A DNA stretch of 64,000 bases from Bradyrhizobium algeriense (GTDB taxonomy: Bacteria; Pseudomonadota; Alphaproteobacteria; Rhizobiales; Xanthobacteraceae), in contig NZ_PYCN01000027.1 in the NCBI RefSeq assembly GCF_003062295.1, forward strand, positions 28,821 to 92,820. The letters are read 5' to 3'. Below, piece by piece: positions 53,089-61,830 of the stretch. The first letter of the stretch is position 1; every line of letters begins with the position of its first letter. The notes below the pieces were generated by a model. That model did not search any database. It saw only the letters and a program-made list of their open reading frames with translations, and was not told where the DNA came from. Both the position numbers and the translations under genes were made by a program.

Positions 53089-53377
53089 GAAACCCTCCTT
53101 GTCCAGAGGCCGTGATGCTTGCCCGCAAAGCTGTGGCGTCGCGCGGCATCAGACAATCGCCGCGGCGCCGGATGGACATTCCCGCAAACCGGGAGGATCC
53201 CGCCTGTCCCGGGTCGCCGTTCATAGTGTGAGCGTGAACAAGTCTGGCGTCGTGGAACCCGTCCTCGCAGTTCCGCGATGCATGGCCGTTTTCGACGGAT
53301 TTACGTCATTTCAGGCAGATCATCGCGGCAGTAGAACGGGAGTCGATTGAAATGAATGAGACGCGAGCCAGCAAATC

Positions 53378-54529
53378 ATGAATTCGCGACGTGTATTGTG
53401 GAGTGCGATAGGCGCAATCGCACTTGCCGCCATGATCGGCGGAGCCTGGATTTTCTCGCTTCCGACGGCGCCTTCCGTCGCAGCCCCGCCAGCGATCACG
53501 CAAGACGAGCGTGACGCGACGATCCTGGCGCTGAAGCCGCCGAAGCGACAGCGCCCGCTGATCGCCATCATCGGCATCAACGACGCCACCGAAACTACTG
53601 ATTACCTGATGCCCTACGGCATCCTCAAGCGCGCCGACGTCGCCGACGTCGTGACGCTGGCAACCCGCCCCGGCCCGATGACGCTGTTTCCGGCGTTGAA
53701 GATCGAACCGCAGGCGACCATAGCGACGTTCGATGCGCGGCATCCCGACGGCGCCGACTATGTCATCGTTCCCGCCATGAGCCGCGACGACGATCCCGAG
53801 GCGCTGCAATGGATCAGGAATCAGTCGGCCAAAAAGGCGATCATCATCGGCGTCTGCGTCGGCGCCAAGGTGGTCGGCGATGCCGGGCTGCTGCATGGCA
53901 AGCGGGCGACCACCCACTGGTATTCCGTCAAGGAATTGCGCGGCAAGCATCCCACGATGCGCTATGTCGAAGATCGGCGGCTGGTGGTCGATGACGGCGT
54001 GGCGACGACGACCGGCATCACGGCGTCGATGCCGATGTCGCTGGCGCTGATCGAGGCCATTGCCGGCCGCGACAAGGCGCGCGCTGTCGGCCGCGATATC
54101 GGCCTCGCCGACTGGGACGCACGGCATGAAAGCGACGAGTTTCGCTTCACGCGTCCGTTCGCGCTGACGGCGATCGGCAATACGACCGCGTTCTGGGCGC
54201 ACGAGCGGCTCGGCATCGAACTCAAGGAAGGCGTAGACGAAGTGTCGCTGGCGCTCGTTGCGGACGCATGGTCGCGGACCTATCGGTCGCAGGCGGTGAC
54301 GTTCGCGAGCACTGCAGGCGCACAACAGACCAGGAACGGCATTCGCATTCTGCCCGATGAGATCGCAGCGAATTGGCCGGTGGAACGTTTGCTGCCGTCT
54401 GTAGCGGATCGGAAACCAGCGGAAGCGCTGGACAACGCGCTGAACGGGATTGCGGCCCGCTACGGAACGCGCACCACCGATTTCGTCGCGATGCAGCTCG
54501 AGTACCCAAGGCACCGGGCGACGCAGTGA
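53378..54529 (+). CDS. DJ-1/PfpI family (GATase1-like) protein with N-terminal anchor
   Basis: A 383-residue protein: an N-terminal hydrophobic helix (about 7-28) that is a signal or anchor, then a DJ-1/PfpI domain beginning RPLIAIIGINDATETTDY. The nucleophile elbow is IIGVCVGAKVVGDAGLLHGK with Cys160, and THW (His180) follows, as in GlxA-type AraC regulators and related amidase-like domains. The C-terminal 150 residues have no HTH, so it is not a regulator of the GlxA kind. Function unknown; exported DJ-1-like proteins are often linked to stress defence. Confidence 0.8.
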   Translation: MNSRRVLWSAIGAIALAAMIGGAWIFSLPTAPSVAAPPAITQDERDATILALKPPKRQRPLIAIIGINDATETTDYLMPYGILKRADVADVVTLATRPGPMTLFPALKIEPQATIATFDARHPDGADYVIVPAMSRDDDPEALQWIRNQSAKKAIIIGVCVGAKVVGDAGLLHGKRATTHWYSVKELRGKHPTMRYVEDRRLVVDDGVATTTGITASMPMSLALIEAIAGRDKARAVGRDIGLADWDARHESDEFRFTRPFALTAIGNTTAFWAHERLGIELKEGVDEVSLALVADAWSRTYRSQAVTFASTAGAQQTRNGIRILPDEIAANWPVERLLPSVADRKPAEALDNALNGIAARYGTRTTDFVAMQLEYPRHRATQ

Positions 54530-54539
54530 GGGCCATCCC

Positions 54540-54654
54540 GTCATTGCGAGCGCAGCGAAGCAATCCATTGTCACCTCGTGCACAGAAAGATGGATTGCTT
54601 CGCGGAGCCTGTCATCCGGCGGCGCTTCGCGCCGACCGGGTGGCTCGCAATGAC
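54540..54654. repeat. Palindromic repeat, family A (second copy)
   Basis: Begins GTCATTGCGAGCGCAGCGAA and ends CTCGCAATGAC, with the GAAGCAATCCA / TGGATTGCTTC inner pair; 115 bases, longer than the copy at 9789-9867 because of an inserted CGGCGGCGCTTCGCGCCG stretch. Lies between convergent genes. Confidence 0.85.
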
Positions 54655-54739
54655 GTGGAGAGAGCGCGGATCTGCATCCTTTAAGACGGCGCTCGCGCGC
54701 CTTTGCCCACTCTACATCGCTACGCTGCCCCGACGATCA

Positions 54740-55822
54740 TCATCGCCACGGCTCGACGATGATCTTGGTGTGCGCTTCCGGGTTGGCGAGATCGGCGAAC
54801 GCCTTGGCGACGCCGTCGATGCCGACGCTGGCAGTCACCATCGAGGCGGCATCGACCTGCCCTTCCGCGATCAGGCGCAAGGAATACGCGAATTCCTCCG
54901 GCGTGTAGCCCAGCACGTACTGAACGTTGAGCTCCTTGAGGATGCCGAGCATCGGCTCGGCGCGGTCGGTTTCCATGCAGACGCCGACCACGACGATGCG
55001 CGCGTCGCGCGGCGCGCCCTCGAACACCTGCTGGATCAGGCCGGGCACGCCGACGCACTCGAAGATCAGCGCAGGCTTCAGCGCCGGCAGCAACGCCTGC
55101 AGCGGCGGGCGCGCGGCCTTTTCTTCCGGCGACATCTGGGCGTGCTCGGCCCACGTCGCATAAGGTAGCGTGCGCGCAGGGTCGACGACCACGTCGGCAC
55201 CGAGCTTTTCAGCGAGCGCGCGGCGGGCCGGCGAATAATCCGCAGCGACGATCGGGTGCAATCCCCTGATCTTCAGCGCCGCGATGACGGCGAGCCCGAC
55301 CGGCCCGCAGCCGATCACCAGCGGCACCTCGCCGCCTTTGATATTGGCTTTTGCCACCGCGTGCACGCCGACCGCCAGCGGCTCGGTCAGCGCGGCATGC
55401 TCGGCGGCGAGGCCGTTCGGGACTTCGAGCAGCAAGGCTTCGCTGAGCAGCATACGCTCGGCATAGGCGCCGACATTGTCGTTGGAATAACCGATGCCCT
55501 GCGGGCCTTCCGCGGTCAAAAGCGCCGGCAGCGAACAGACTTTGGTGCCAGGCTTCAACTTCTGCGTCGTGCCCGGACCATAGTCGAGCACCTCGCAGCA
55601 GAATTCATGGCCGAACACGACGTCGCGCGAAAGGTCCATCGGCTTGCGGCCGGGAAAATGTTTTGCCAGTTCGACCATGCGGTGCGCGTGCTTGCGCGCG
55701 TGCAGGTCGGAACCGCAGATGCCGCAGGCCAGCGACTTCACCAGCACCATGCCGGACCCCGGTTTGGGCTCAGGCATCTCGTCGACGACAATTTCCCCGT
55801 TGCGGAAAATGGCTGCGCGCAT
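54740..55822 (-). CDS. Zinc-dependent alcohol dehydrogenase family protein
   Basis: A 360-residue medium-chain dehydrogenase. The catalytic zinc site is CGICGSDLH (Cys36) with GHEF (His72, Glu73), and the NAD(P)-binding turn is VIGCGPVGLAVIA. The four-Cys structural-zinc loop usual between about residues 90 and 115 is absent: only one Cys is present there. It oxidises an alcohol or reduces an aldehyde/ketone. Single gene between two palindromic repeats. Substrate unknown. Confidence 0.9.
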   Translation of the reverse strand: MRAAIFRNGEIVVDEMPEPKPGSGMVLVKSLACGICGSDLHARKHAHRMVELAKHFPGRKPMDLSRDVVFGHEFCCEVLDYGPGTTQKLKPGTKVCSLPALLTAEGPQGIGYSNDNVGAYAERMLLSEALLLEVPNGLAAEHAALTEPLAVGVHAVAKANIKGGEVPLVIGCGPVGLAVIAALKIRGLHPIVAADYSPARRALAEKLGADVVVDPARTLPYATWAEHAQMSPEEKAARPPLQALLPALKPALIFECVGVPGLIQQVFEGAPRDARIVVVGVCMETDRAEPMLGILKELNVQYVLGYTPEEFAYSLRLIAEGQVDAASMVTASVGIDGVAKAFADLANPEAHTKIIVEPWR

Positions 55823-55852
55823 GGTTCCTCCCGGTGATTTTTTTCACCTTAA

Positions 55853-55957
55853 AGCATTATCGGTTCTGATTGAATCAGAACCGATAATGCTGGATCTTTT
55901 TATTTTACGCGTTTTCTTTACGCGAACCGGTGGCCACTTCGCTCGAAAACGCTATGG
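55853..55957. repeat. Two-hairpin intergenic repeat
   Basis: The first part (55853-55891) is a 39-base palindrome with 19-base arms, AGCATTATCGGTTCTGATT and AATCAGAACCGATAATGCT, around a single G. The second part has GCGTTTTC (55909-55916) paired with GAAAACGC (55945-55952). I recall this combined unit as a common Bradyrhizobium intergenic repeat. It lies directly after the autotransporter stop. No T-run follows on the minus strand, so a terminator role is not clear. Confidence 0.8.
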
Positions 55958-55963
55958 CGAGGA

Positions 55964-58906
55964 TCACCACGCATAGCGCACAACGCCCTTGCCGGCGTAG
56001 GAATTGGTGACGTTGGAGAATTGGCCTTCGAAGATGGCCGCCGCCGACCAGCCGCTCAGCCATTTCATCTCGGCAGCCGCCGTAGCCAGCGCCGAGTCAT
56101 GCGCCTGCGCTGCGCCGTTGACGACGAAGGCCGTGCCCGGCAGCGTCTGGAACAAGGCCGTGACGTTGCGGTCGGTGTTGAAATCATGCGCCCAGGCGGC
56201 GCGGCCGCGCAGCGTCAGGATGCCGTTCGACATCGCAAACGACTTGTCGGTGCGAACGCCGATTTCGCTGCGCGAAGCCGTGACGTCCTTGGCGGCATAG
56301 TTCAGCGCAAACGTGCCGGCGCCCGCCAGCATTTGCTCGGCATAGGCCGGCAGGCTGTAGGTGGTGAACTGGCCGGCGGCATAGGGCGTGATGCCCATCC
56401 ACGGCGCCAGATAACGGTAGCCGCCCTCGATGCGGCCGGAATACGCGTTGGCATTGAACTGGGCACGCAGGCGCTCGAAGCCGGCCACCGTGACCGTGCG
56501 CTCGGTCGTCACGTCCTGCCAGCCATAGGCCGCCGCGGCGGTGATGTAAGCCGCGCCGATGTTGTGGCGGATGAAGGCGCCGGCCTGGAACAGGTCCGAG
56601 CGCCCGGAACCGAAACCGCTGACGCTGAAATTGGTGCCGCCGCCGGCGAGCGCAAAGCCGGCCAGCGTATCGCGCGAGAGGCGATAGTCGGCGCCAACAG
56701 CAAAACCGAATGCGCGGGCGGTCGCGTCGTTCGATCCCAGCGCGGCATTGCCAGAGGTGTTGCTGCCGCCGCCGAAGGCTGCGCCCCAGACGCTCCAGCG
56801 CTGATCGAACAGGTCGTTGCGCACGACATCCGCCTTGGTCGGGAATTTGCCGAAGGCATCGCGCGCCGCGCGCGGCTTCTTCACGGCATAGCCGAGCGCG
56901 CTCTCTTCAGCGAACGGGATCGCGCCTGCATTGCCACCGAAGCCGCCATTGCGGCCCGCCACGAACGGATCTGATATGAGCGACAGGAACAGGTTCATGG
57001 CGTCGAAGGTGCCCTGCTGCGATCCGGTCGCCAGTTCGCCGGAGACCTGCGTCAGGCCGGCCGGCGAGAGCGACGCGAAGCCGGCAGGAATGCCGCCGGT
57101 GGCATTGAAGAAATTGGTCAGCGCATTGGCGACGTTCTGCTGGTTGACGTTGAGGCCGCCGCCGTAATTCAGCGCGAAATTCAGATAGACGTTGTTGGCG
57201 TCGTAGCTCAGCGTCGGATTCAGGTTGGACGAAACGCCAGTAACCACCGGGTTGAACGTGTCGGGCACGCTACCGGCGGTCAAGATCGTGTATTGCCTGG
57301 CCACCGTGCCGCTCGGAACGACCACGACGGAAGCGCCGCCAAGGGTCGCCACGCCGGTGACGAGGGTCAGATCGCTGCTGGTGCCCGAGATCTCGACCAT
57401 GTAGCTCGACGCCGCCGTGAACGTCAGGCTGCCCGCCACGTTGAGGGTGCCGATCGAATTGCCCGGCGCGAGCACACCGCCATTGACGAAGACGTTGTCG
57501 ATCGTGCCGGTACCGCCGAGCGTGCCGCCCGCATTGACGGTGACGAAGCCGTTGATGGTGCCGTTGACCGAGAGCGTGCCGCCGAGCACGTTCCAGGCCT
57601 GCGCGCCGGTGCCGGTGACGGTCCAGTTCGAGCTGTCGATCTTGTTGAAGGTCGTGAAGCCGTCATATTGCTGGCCGGCGCCGATCAGGCTGAGGTTGAA
57701 GGTGTCCTTGCCGGTGCCGCCGAGCTGGAATGTATCGATGCCGGTGCCGAGCACGAGGCCGTTGATGACGCTGCCCGGCCCCAGCGTCAGCACGTTGGCG
57801 ATGCCGCAGCCGCCGCAGAACTCGATCGCCGCGGAACCGGTCGCGGCGTTGATCGTGCCCGAATTGAAAACGGTGCCGGTGCCGCTGACGAGGATACCCG
57901 TCGCGCCCGCACCGACGTTGATCGTGCCGGTGTTGATGATGGAATTGCTGCCGCCGAAACCGGTGACGTCGATGCCGACGGCGAAGCCGGCTCCAACGGT
58001 GATGGTGCCGCTGTTGGTGATAGTGTTGGAATCGCCGAGCACGACGATGCCGACGGCGTCGTCGCCGAGAAGGATACGGCCGCTGTTGTTGATCGTACCG
58101 GACGAGCCGTTGTAAGCGACGCCAGCGCTTGCAACGCCGCCGTTGATGGTGCCGAAATGGGTGATCAGGGCGCGGTCGCCCTGCGTGGAGATGCCGGCCG
58201 CGTTGTCGCTGGCGTTGATCATCCCATTGCTCGTGATCAGCGCATCGTCGCCGAACACGTCGATGGCGGCACCGAAAGCGGTCACGTTGATCGTGCCCGC
58301 ATTGTTGACGATGGCGCGATCGCCCTGCATCAGGATGCCGTCGGCGTTGAGGCCGACGGTGATGGTTGCGCCGGCGAGGTTGCTGACGGTGTTGTCGTCG
58401 TTGATGGCAACGATCGAGGCCACCAGTCCGGCCGCGTCGCCGATCGTGATTTGGCCGGCGTTCGTCACGGTGCTGTTGCCGGCGGCGAAGATGCCGACGC
58501 CATTGTCGCCGAGGGTGATGATGCCGGAGGCGGCGTTGACGATCGTGTTGTTCACGCCGGCGAAGATTCCGGTGCTCGATGGCCCGGCGGTGAGCGTGCC
58601 GCTGTTGGTAACCGTGTTGAAGTCGTTGACGCCGATGATCACGCCACCGCCGCCGTCGCTGAGGGTCGCGCCGGGCAGCACGTTGACGGTGAGATTGTCG
58701 ACGCCGCCGCCGGCCTGAAAGCCGGTTGGGACGTTGCCGCTGCAGGTGACGGTCTGGCCGCTCGATACCGGATCGGGCGCGCATGCCGCATTCGCAGGGG
58801 TAGTCGACAAACATAGACCAACGACAAACGCCGACAGTGCGACTGCGCACGCAGCCGCATCCCGGCGGCGTCGGCCCTGCGCCGACGGTAGCAACTGAAA
58901 ATGCAA
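55964..58906 (-). CDS. Autotransporter (type Va) outer-membrane protein
   Basis: 980 residues. A long signal peptide (charged start, then CAVALSAFVVGLCLSTTPANA) is followed by a passenger of Gly/Asn/Thr-rich repeats (NTITNSGTITVG, INVGAGATGILVSG) that should form a beta-helix to about residue 450. A linker with GTLGGTGTIDN and APGNSIGTLNVAGSLTF, the passenger-end pattern, follows. From DQRWSVWGAAFGGGSNTSG to the C-terminus is the 12-strand beta-barrel domain, ending in Trp as usual for barrel insertion. The passenger would be displayed or released at the cell surface, often for adhesion. No protease triad is recognised. Confidence 0.92.
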   Translation of the reverse strand: MHFQLLPSAQGRRRRDAAACAVALSAFVVGLCLSTTPANAACAPDPVSSGQTVTCSGNVPTGFQAGGGVDNLTVNVLPGATLSDGGGGVIIGVNDFNTVTNSGTLTAGPSSTGIFAGVNNTIVNAASGIITLGDNGVGIFAAGNSTVTNAGQITIGDAAGLVASIVAINDDNTVSNLAGATITVGLNADGILMQGDRAIVNNAGTINVTAFGAAIDVFGDDALITSNGMINASDNAAGISTQGDRALITHFGTINGGVASAGVAYNGSSGTINNSGRILLGDDAVGIVVLGDSNTITNSGTITVGAGFAVGIDVTGFGGSNSIINTGTINVGAGATGILVSGTGTVFNSGTINAATGSAAIEFCGGCGIANVLTLGPGSVINGLVLGTGIDTFQLGGTGKDTFNLSLIGAGQQYDGFTTFNKIDSSNWTVTGTGAQAWNVLGGTLSVNGTINGFVTVNAGGTLGGTGTIDNVFVNGGVLAPGNSIGTLNVAGSLTFTAASSYMVEISGTSSDLTLVTGVATLGGASVVVVPSGTVARQYTILTAGSVPDTFNPVVTGVSSNLNPTLSYDANNVYLNFALNYGGGLNVNQQNVANALTNFFNATGGIPAGFASLSPAGLTQVSGELATGSQQGTFDAMNLFLSLISDPFVAGRNGGFGGNAGAIPFAEESALGYAVKKPRAARDAFGKFPTKADVVRNDLFDQRWSVWGAAFGGGSNTSGNAALGSNDATARAFGFAVGADYRLSRDTLAGFALAGGGTNFSVSGFGSGRSDLFQAGAFIRHNIGAAYITAAAAYGWQDVTTERTVTVAGFERLRAQFNANAYSGRIEGGYRYLAPWMGITPYAAGQFTTYSLPAYAEQMLAGAGTFALNYAAKDVTASRSEIGVRTDKSFAMSNGILTLRGRAAWAHDFNTDRNVTALFQTLPGTAFVVNGAAQAHDSALATAAAEMKWLSGWSAAAIFEGQFSNVTNSYAGKGVVRYAW

Positions 58907-59091
58907 CGCCCTAACCCCATTCCCCGGCGCTCTGCGGCGCCATTGGGATTCACTAGCATGGGTTCCGCCGTAGAATTACGGATGCGGCGTTGAATCCGTC
59001 AGATTTGCGCCACAACCGAGCGTTTTGCGGCGCCGCTGTGGCACTCGCGCCACGTTTGGCGGCCTGGCTATGACTGCCTGGCCGGGCAGGA

Positions 59092-60084
59092 TCAGGCGTT
59101 CGGCGACGGCTCGCCCGAGACAGCCAGAAGCTGCGAGCGCCGCACCCGCTCGCGATGGGCGGTGTAAAGCCCTGAGGCTACGATGAAGGCGGCGCCGGTG
59201 ATGGTGTAGGCGTCAGGGACTTCGCCGAACACCAGGAAGCCGAGCACGCTGACCCAAAGCAATTGCGTGTAGGAAAACGGCGCCAGCACGGACGCATCCG
59301 CATAGCGGAACGCCAGCACCACGATCCACTGGCCTGCAGTGGAGGCAACGCCGATCAGGATGCCGAAGGCGATGTCGTGCCAGGTCGGCGTCACCCAGAC
59401 GAACGGGACCAGCGCGGAGAGAATGAGTAGGCCCGCGATCGACGAATAGGTCATGGTGGTGATGGCGCGCTCGGTGCCGCTCATCATCCGCGTCATGATC
59501 AGCGTGCAGGCCCAGGCCAGCGCCGAGACCAGCGGAAAGAATGCTGCGGGATGAAACGCGCCGGTGCCGGGGCGCAGGATGATGAGCACGCCGATCAGGC
59601 CCACTGCCGTGGCGATCCAGCGGCGCAGGCCGACCTTCTCGCCGAGAAAGATGATCGACAGCGCCGTGACGAACAGCGGCGCGACGAAGCCGGTGGCGGA
59701 AGCTTCCGCAATGGGCAGGAACCGCAGGCCGGAAATGAAGAACAGCGATGAGCCCAGCAGTGCCGCACCGCGCATCAGATGCAGGCCGAGCCGGTTGGTC
59801 TGCAGCGCAAACAATGGCGAACCCGGCATCATCGCCGGCGTCATGATCATCGCGAACACCAGGAAACGGATCCAGGCGATCTCGATCGAGGGCAGTGTCG
59901 CCGAGAGATACTTTGCCGTCACGTCGGAGGTGCCGAGAAAGATCGTCGAGGCCAGCACCAGCGCAATGCCCTTGAACGGCCGGTCGGCGCGCGCAGGCGC
60001 AGCTGGAGCGACGGACTTCTTCCTCTCGGGAAAAGGTAATGGAGCGCTGTCCAGCCTCGCGGCTGCGGCGGGGGGCGGTGTCAC
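59092..60084 (-). CDS. DMT superfamily (EamA) transporter
   Basis: 330 residues with a Pro/Ala-rich cytoplasmic N-terminus and ten predicted membrane helices in two EamA repeats (GIALVLASTIFLGTSDVTAK at the first; AALAWACTLIMTRMMSG-like at the second). GEKVGLRRWIATAVGLIGVL and FGEVPDAYTITGAAFIVASG are the paired repeat ends. It probably exports a metabolite or amino-acid-like solute across the inner membrane. The start is a GTG at 60084. Single gene. Confidence 0.88.
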   Translation of the reverse strand: MTPPPAAAARLDSAPLPFPERKKSVAPAAPARADRPFKGIALVLASTIFLGTSDVTAKYLSATLPSIEIAWIRFLVFAMIMTPAMMPGSPLFALQTNRLGLHLMRGAALLGSSLFFISGLRFLPIAEASATGFVAPLFVTALSIIFLGEKVGLRRWIATAVGLIGVLIILRPGTGAFHPAAFFPLVSALAWACTLIMTRMMSGTERAITTMTYSSIAGLLILSALVPFVWVTPTWHDIAFGILIGVASTAGQWIVVLAFRYADASVLAPFSYTQLLWVSVLGFLVFGEVPDAYTITGAAFIVASGLYTAHRERVRRSQLLAVSGEPSPNA

Positions 60085-60225
60085 GGCAATTCTCGAAGGC
60101 AGTAATGATCGACTCGGGCGAGGCTTTAAAAAACACCAGATAGCCCGACGCGACTAGGTCCGAAAACAGGATGCGGATATGCGCTGAGGGGGCAATTGCA
60201 ACACTTTGTTAAGGACGGTGTTCCC

Positions 60226-61068
60226 TCAGAGCATCGGCAGGCCGCGCGGTTTGGGTCCGCGCGGAAAGGCCTTGTCGAGTGCGGCGATCTCGGCGTCGCT
60301 CAGTTTCAGATCGCCGGCGGCGGCGTTCTCCGCCGCGTGTTCCGCGCTCGAGGCTTTGGGAATTGCAAGCACCGAAGCTGCCCGCGTGAGAAGCGCCAGC
60401 GCGACCTGGCGCGCGGTCGCCTTGTGCGCGTCAGCGATCGCCTGCAGCACCTCGCCGCCCTTGCTGCGCGCGGACGGAAAATCATTATGGCCGAACGGCG
60501 AATAGGCGACGACGGCGACACCGTGTTGCTCGCACCACGGAATCACCGCGTGCTCGATCGCGCGCTCCTGCAGATGGTAGAGCACCTGGTTGCAGGCGAT
60601 CTTGCCCTCGCCCGCGACATCGAGCAGTTCGTCGAGATCGTCTTCGTCGAAATTGCTGACGCCCCACGAGCGAATTTTTCCGGCCGCCACCAGTTCGTCG
60701 AAAGCCGCAACCGTCTCCTCGAACGGATAGGAGCCGCGCCAATGCAACAGATAGCAATCCAGATGATCGGTCTTCAGCCGCTTCAGCGAACGCTCGCAGG
60801 CGGTGATGGTGCCGCGCCGCGAGGCGTTGCTCGGCAGCACCTTGGAGACCACAAACAGTTTTTCACGCGGCAGCCCCGCGATCGCGTCTGCGATCACGAG
60901 CTCCGCGTCGCCATACATCTCGGCGGTGTCGATATGCGCCATGCCTGTGTCGATGCCACGGCGCAGCGCCGCAACGGCCGCCTTGCGGTCGCCGCGGTCG
61001 AGATACCAGGTGCCCTGCCCGATCACGGATACGTTGGGGCCGCCTGTGCCGAATTTTTTCTGTTTCAA
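60226..61068 (-). CDS. Aldo/keto reductase
   Basis: A 280-residue NADPH-dependent reductase. Asp and Tyr of the tetrad lie in HIDTAEMYGDAE, Lys in FVVSKVLP and His in CYLLHWRGS; cofactor-binding ends follow in AIPKASSAEHAAEN. The frame extends upstream to 61200, but a TTG at 61068 has GAGGTGATC immediately ahead, a nine-base match to the anti-Shine-Dalgarno, and gives LKQKKFGTGG, the family start. That site overlaps the LysR stop seven bases away, so translation is coupled. It reduces a carbonyl compound; the substrate may be what LysR responds to. Confidence 0.9.
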   Translation of the reverse strand: MKQKKFGTGGPNVSVIGQGTWYLDRGDRKAAVAALRRGIDTGMAHIDTAEMYGDAELVIADAIAGLPREKLFVVSKVLPSNASRRGTITACERSLKRLKTDHLDCYLLHWRGSYPFEETVAAFDELVAAGKIRSWGVSNFDEDDLDELLDVAGEGKIACNQVLYHLQERAIEHAVIPWCEQHGVAVVAYSPFGHNDFPSARSKGGEVLQAIADAHKATARQVALALLTRAASVLAIPKASSAEHAAENAAAGDLKLSDAEIAALDKAFPRGPKPRGLPML

Positions 61069-61075
61069 GATCACC

Positions 61076-61702
61076 TCAACTTCTGACCATGCCGACCGCA
61101 CGACGACGATGCAGCGCGAGCGAATTCTCGACCGGGAGAGCGCGCAGCCAATCGCGGAAGCTTGATATCTCGGGACAGTCCGCGGTGCCGGCAGGCGCAA
61201 TCAGCCAATCGCCGAGCCCGGATCCCTCCGTCACGCGGTCGCAGCGGTAGCCCGGATGGTTGCCGAGCCCACGCGCTATCAGCAGATCGACCTTGCCTTC
61301 GATCAACTCGTGCAGGCCGGCGGGCTGCAGCACCCGCAAGCCGATTTCCGCGTGGCTTGCGCGAAACGCCTCCAGTTCCAGACGGCGCAGATCGAAGCTG
61401 CCGTGCACGCCGAGCTGCAGCAACACCGCGCCCACCGGCCTCAACTGCGCGGTCGCATCGGCGATGCGGCGAAAGCCGTCGGATATTTCGGGCAGATAGG
61501 CCTGGCCGGCTGCGGTCAGGACGAGCTGCTTATGCAGCCGTTCGAACAGGCGTACGCCCAGGCGCGCTTCCAGCGCCTTGACCTGCTGCCCGACGGCGGC
61601 AGGTGTCACGTGCAGCTCATGCGCGGCCAGCTTGAAGCTGAGATGCCGCGCCGCGGCTTCGAACGCGCGGAGCGCATTGAGCGGGGGAAGGATGTAGGTC
61701 AT
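61076..61702 (-). CDS. LysR (GcvA-like) regulator with shortened effector domain
   Basis: About 208 residues instead of the usual 290-310. The winged-helix domain is complete (PPLNALRAFEAAARHLSFKL, TPAAVGQQVKALEARLGVRL). The effector domain begins normally (GVHGSFDLRRLELEAFRASH, EGKVDLLIARGLG) but jumps from DRVTEGSG to LGDWLIAPAGTADCPE, which is the family's C-terminal end (usually followed by FRDWL, here SSFRDWLRAL). About 80 residues, most of subdomain II, are missing in frame. The frame is open upstream, but ATG at 61702 is the family start. It may still bind DNA but sense ligand poorly. Coupled to the aldo/keto reductase gene. Confidence 0.8.
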   Translation of the reverse strand: MTYILPPLNALRAFEAAARHLSFKLAAHELHVTPAAVGQQVKALEARLGVRLFERLHKQLVLTAAGQAYLPEISDGFRRIADATAQLRPVGAVLLQLGVHGSFDLRRLELEAFRASHAEIGLRVLQPAGLHELIEGKVDLLIARGLGNHPGYRCDRVTEGSGLGDWLIAPAGTADCPEISSFRDWLRALPVENSLALHRRRAVGMVRS

Positions 61703-61830
61703 CGCCGTCCAGTTTGTCACTGATAGGCGCTGGTCTTGCAATAGATTTTCTTGCGCACACCTGCAGCAACTATGCTTTGCCCCGCAGTGCTGCCGCCGGT
61801 TACGGTCGGTGCACAGCGTCCGGAGATCCC

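Noticed and set aside
57293..58816. 507-codon open frame on the plus strand opposite the autotransporter passenger
   Set aside because: Its Asp/Arg/Ala-rich translation mirrors the Asn/Gly/Thr repeats of the autotransporter on the other strand; no domain and no ribosome site. It is a by-product of high-GC repeated coding DNA.
61246..61262. Third copy of the family B repeat (GTAGCCCGGATGG)
   Set aside because: Only about 13 bases match, inside the LysR coding sequence and without the mirrored half; likely chance.
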